Of a stretch of 64,000 nucleotides of DNA, positions 62,157-64,000 are shown one piece after another. This DNA is from a bacterium (GTDB lineage: Bacteria; Bacteroidota; Bacteroidia; Bacteroidales; P3): NCBI GenBank assembly GCA_014802725.1, contig JAAVBS010000001.1:1-64000 (forward strand), in the 5' to 3' direction. The position numbers and the translations under genes were made by a program. Below the pieces are notes generated by a model. That model made no database searches, was not told the DNA's origin, and saw nothing but the letters and a program-made list of their open reading frames with translations. The first letter of the stretch is position 1; each line of letters begins with the position of its first letter.

Positions 62157-63956
62157 ATGGATCAATTCGTAGTTTCCGCCCGCAAATACAGGCCGGACAC
62201 GTTCGAATCCGTCGTAGGGCAGGAGGCCATCACGACCACGCTCAAAAACGCGATTCGAAGCGGGCATATCGCCCAGTCCTTTCTGTTCTGCGGCCCGCGC
62301 GGCGTAGGCAAGACCACCTGTGCCCGCATCCTGGCCAAGACCATCAACTGCATGAACCCGACGCCCGACATGGAGGCCTGCGGGGAATGCGAGTCGTGCC
62401 GCGGCTTTCAGGAAAACGCTTCCCAAAACATTTACGAACTCGACGCGGCCTCCAACCGTTCGGTCGAAGCCATGCGCAGCCTCATCGAGCAGGTGCGCAT
62501 ACCGCCGCAAGTGGGACGCTATAAGGTATATATCATCGACGAAGTCCACATGCTGACGACCGAGGCCTTCAACGCGTTTCTGAAAACGTTGGAGGAACCG
62601 CCCGCGTACGCCAAGTTTATCCTAGCCACGACCGAACGCCACAAGATCCTGCCGACGATTCTGTCGCGCTGCCAGATTTCGGATTTCAAGCGCATCAACA
62701 CGGAAGACATCGTCAAGCACCTGCAGAAAATCGCAACGGCGGAGGGGCTCACGGCCGAAGAGGAAGCCCTGCGCATCATAGCCCAGAAAGCCGACGGCGG
62801 TCTGCGCGACGCGCTCTCGATGTTTGACCAACTCGTCAGTTTTTCAAACGGACAAGTAACGTACAATCAGGTTATTTCCCTACTCAACATCCTCGATTAC
62901 GACTATTATTTCCGCTTTACGGATCTGTTTTTGAAGGGAGACCACACGCAAATGCTGTTGCTGTTCAACCAAGTGTTGGATCAAGGCTTTGACGCCCAGC
63001 ATTTCGTCAACGGCCTGAACCAACATTTCCGTAGCCTGTTGCTTTCGCAGGACGCGCCCACACGGCCGCTATTGGAAATGTCGCCGGCCCTGCAGGAACG
63101 CTACGGCCAACAGAGCGCGCAATGCCCGCCGCAAACGCTACTCGACGGCATGACGCTCTGCACGCGTTGCGATTTGGACTACCGCGCCAGCAATAACAAA
63201 CGCCTGCTTGTGGAGATGCTGCTGTTGCAAATCTGCGCGCTGTTCGGGCAATCGGTTTTTCCCTCCGTTGTCTCCAATCCGACGGAAGTAGAAGGTAAGC
63301 CTTCGAAGGAGACAACGGCCGAAGCTCCGTCGGCCCCCCAACCCGCCGCGCCGCAAGCGGCCACCTCCGCCGCACCGCAGGTAGCGCCCCCGCCCGTAAC
63401 GCCACAAGCGGCAGTAACGGCGGCCGCCCCGAAACCGGCCCCGGCGATGGCGCCCCAACCCGCGGCACCGGCCGCATCCGACACGCCGCCGAACGCCGTG
63501 CGCCGCGCCCCGCTTTCCATCAAGCACATCCAAAAGAACCTCGCGTCGTTGCAAGCGGCCGCCCCCGCCGTGACGGCCGCCGACACCGCCCGCCCGATAG
63601 ATTTTTCTGAATTGCCGGCCATTTGGAACGCCTATGCCGACAGTTTCCAGGCCAAGTCGCCGGGCAAATACGACATCCTCAAACACGCGCAAATCAAGGC
63701 CGAAGACCATACGGTTGAACTGACCGTGGGCAACACGGTACAGGCCGATATGCTGGAAGAGGACAAGGCGGATATCTGCGCCGCCCTGCGGCAGGCCCTG
63801 AATGCGGACGCACTTTCGCTGAACATCCGCATCGACGAGCAGATCAAACAGGATATAAAAGTATATACAGCACACGAGAAATACAAAAGTATGCTCGAAC
63901 AGAACGCCGAACTGCGCAACTTCAAAGACGCGCTGCAGTTGGATATCGAATTATAG
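62157..63956 (+). CDS. dnaX: DNA polymerase III subunit gamma/tau
   Basis: DnaX is the clamp-loader ATPase and links polymerase cores. The 599 residues show Walker A GPRGVGKT (46-53), a zinc site with Cys65, 75, 78 and 81, Walker B IIDEVHML, sensor 1 LATTE, and the SRC finger (LSRCQISDF). A Pro/Ala-rich linker covers about 385-455 and a tau-type C-terminal domain follows. I see no A-AAA-AAG slippery site, so a frameshift-made gamma form is not indicated. Confidence 0.96.
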   Translation: MDQFVVSARKYRPDTFESVVGQEAITTTLKNAIRSGHIAQSFLFCGPRGVGKTTCARILAKTINCMNPTPDMEACGECESCRGFQENASQNIYELDAASNRSVEAMRSLIEQVRIPPQVGRYKVYIIDEVHMLTTEAFNAFLKTLEEPPAYAKFILATTERHKILPTILSRCQISDFKRINTEDIVKHLQKIATAEGLTAEEEALRIIAQKADGGLRDALSMFDQLVSFSNGQVTYNQVISLLNILDYDYYFRFTDLFLKGDHTQMLLLFNQVLDQGFDAQHFVNGLNQHFRSLLLSQDAPTRPLLEMSPALQERYGQQSAQCPPQTLLDGMTLCTRCDLDYRASNNKRLLVEMLLLQICALFGQSVFPSVVSNPTEVEGKPSKETTAEAPSAPQPAAPQAATSAAPQVAPPPVTPQAAVTAAAPKPAPAMAPQPAAPAASDTPPNAVRRAPLSIKHIQKNLASLQAAAPAVTAADTARPIDFSELPAIWNAYADSFQAKSPGKYDILKHAQIKAEDHTVELTVGNTVQADMLEEDKADICAALRQALNADALSLNIRIDEQIKQDIKVYTAHEKYKSMLEQNAELRNFKDALQLDIEL

Positions 63957-63969
63957 CGAATTGAACGAC

Positions 63970-64000
63970 ATGAGAAAGATTGCATTATGGTTGGCCGGCC
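63970..64000 (+). CDS. Start of a further gene (cut by window end)
   Basis: An ATG at 63970, 13 bases after dnaX, opens MRKIALWLAG, which resembles the start of a signal peptide. Only ten codons are in the window, so the product cannot be named. Confidence 0.4.
   Translation, partial: MRKIALWLAG

Noticed and set aside
1-64000. tRNA, rRNA or CRISPR arrays
   Set aside because: I read the intergenic gaps and saw no cloverleaf with a CCA end, no rRNA segments and no regularly spaced direct repeats.

Overview
The window comes from a chromosome of the phylum Bacteroidota, most likely order Bacteroidales. Lineage-typical genes support this: sprA (type IX secretion translocon), a T9SS-sorted cargo protein, DUF4295 beside rpmG, the PUR-like DUF3276 protein, a DUF5683 protein after parAB, the BT_3928/DUF1599 pair beside tpiA, an eukaryote-type (GT3) glycogen synthase with a GDE-type debranching enzyme, and a long LepB. 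Promoters match the Bacteroidota form (TTTG, 19-20 nt, TAnnTTTG), and starts are usually not preceded by a Shine-Dalgarno sequence. Coding is dense and rich in G/C-ending codons. I found no rRNA, tRNA, CRISPR array, phage or insertion sequence. No stretch over 300 bases lacks a gene; the longest gap (439-726) holds a nested hairpin and the serC promoter.

Layout. 1-3599 (+): end of an aldo/keto reductase, then serC and serA, each followed by a terminator, then a small outer-membrane protein. 3596-7207 (-): rimO, ftsY, DUF4295, rpmG and a GIN-domain lipoprotein. 7413-9190 (+): tsaB and anmK. 9104-16011 (-): a NagZ/serine-hydrolase fusion, dapB, DUF5683, parB, parA, and a separate DUF3276 gene. 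16223-19666 (+): pdxS, pdxT, nusB, yajC, coaE. 19674-28488 (-): a four-gene glycogen operon. 28531-32442 (-): ftsE, a secreted S74-chaperone fibre protein and a T9SS cargo protein. 32550-36141 (+): tig, clpP, lepB. 36155-40702 (-): tamB. 40767-41783 (+): tsaD. 41780-50712 (-): DUF1599, BT_3928, tpiA, prmA, a 1594-residue protein of unknown function, plsY. 50788-52481 (+): folP, cdaA. 52504-62001 (-): ychF, gcvH, sprA, ruvA. 62157-63956 (+): dnaX, then the first codons of another gene.

The genes serve core functions: serine and PLP synthesis, lysine/peptidoglycan precursor synthesis (dapB), peptidoglycan recycling (anmK with NagZ), tRNA t6A (tsaB, tsaD), protein folding, proteolysis and export (tig, clpP, lepB, yajC, ftsY, tamB, sprA), chromosome segregation (parAB), glycogen turnover and cyclic-di-AMP signalling (cdaA).

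The points most worth a second look are: two back-to-back overlapping divergent promoters with identical geometry (50729-50764 and 62025-62060); a 1594-residue exported protein with a 91-residue tail that is nearly half acidic and has no Lys or Arg; a predicted self-cleaving fibre next to a T9SS cargo; a one-chain glycogen synthase/phosphorylase; a SerA variant missing the usual catalytic His; an 87-bp antisense coding overlap; and a terminator placed in the ftsY leader. I did not find a clearly new defence or mobile system.
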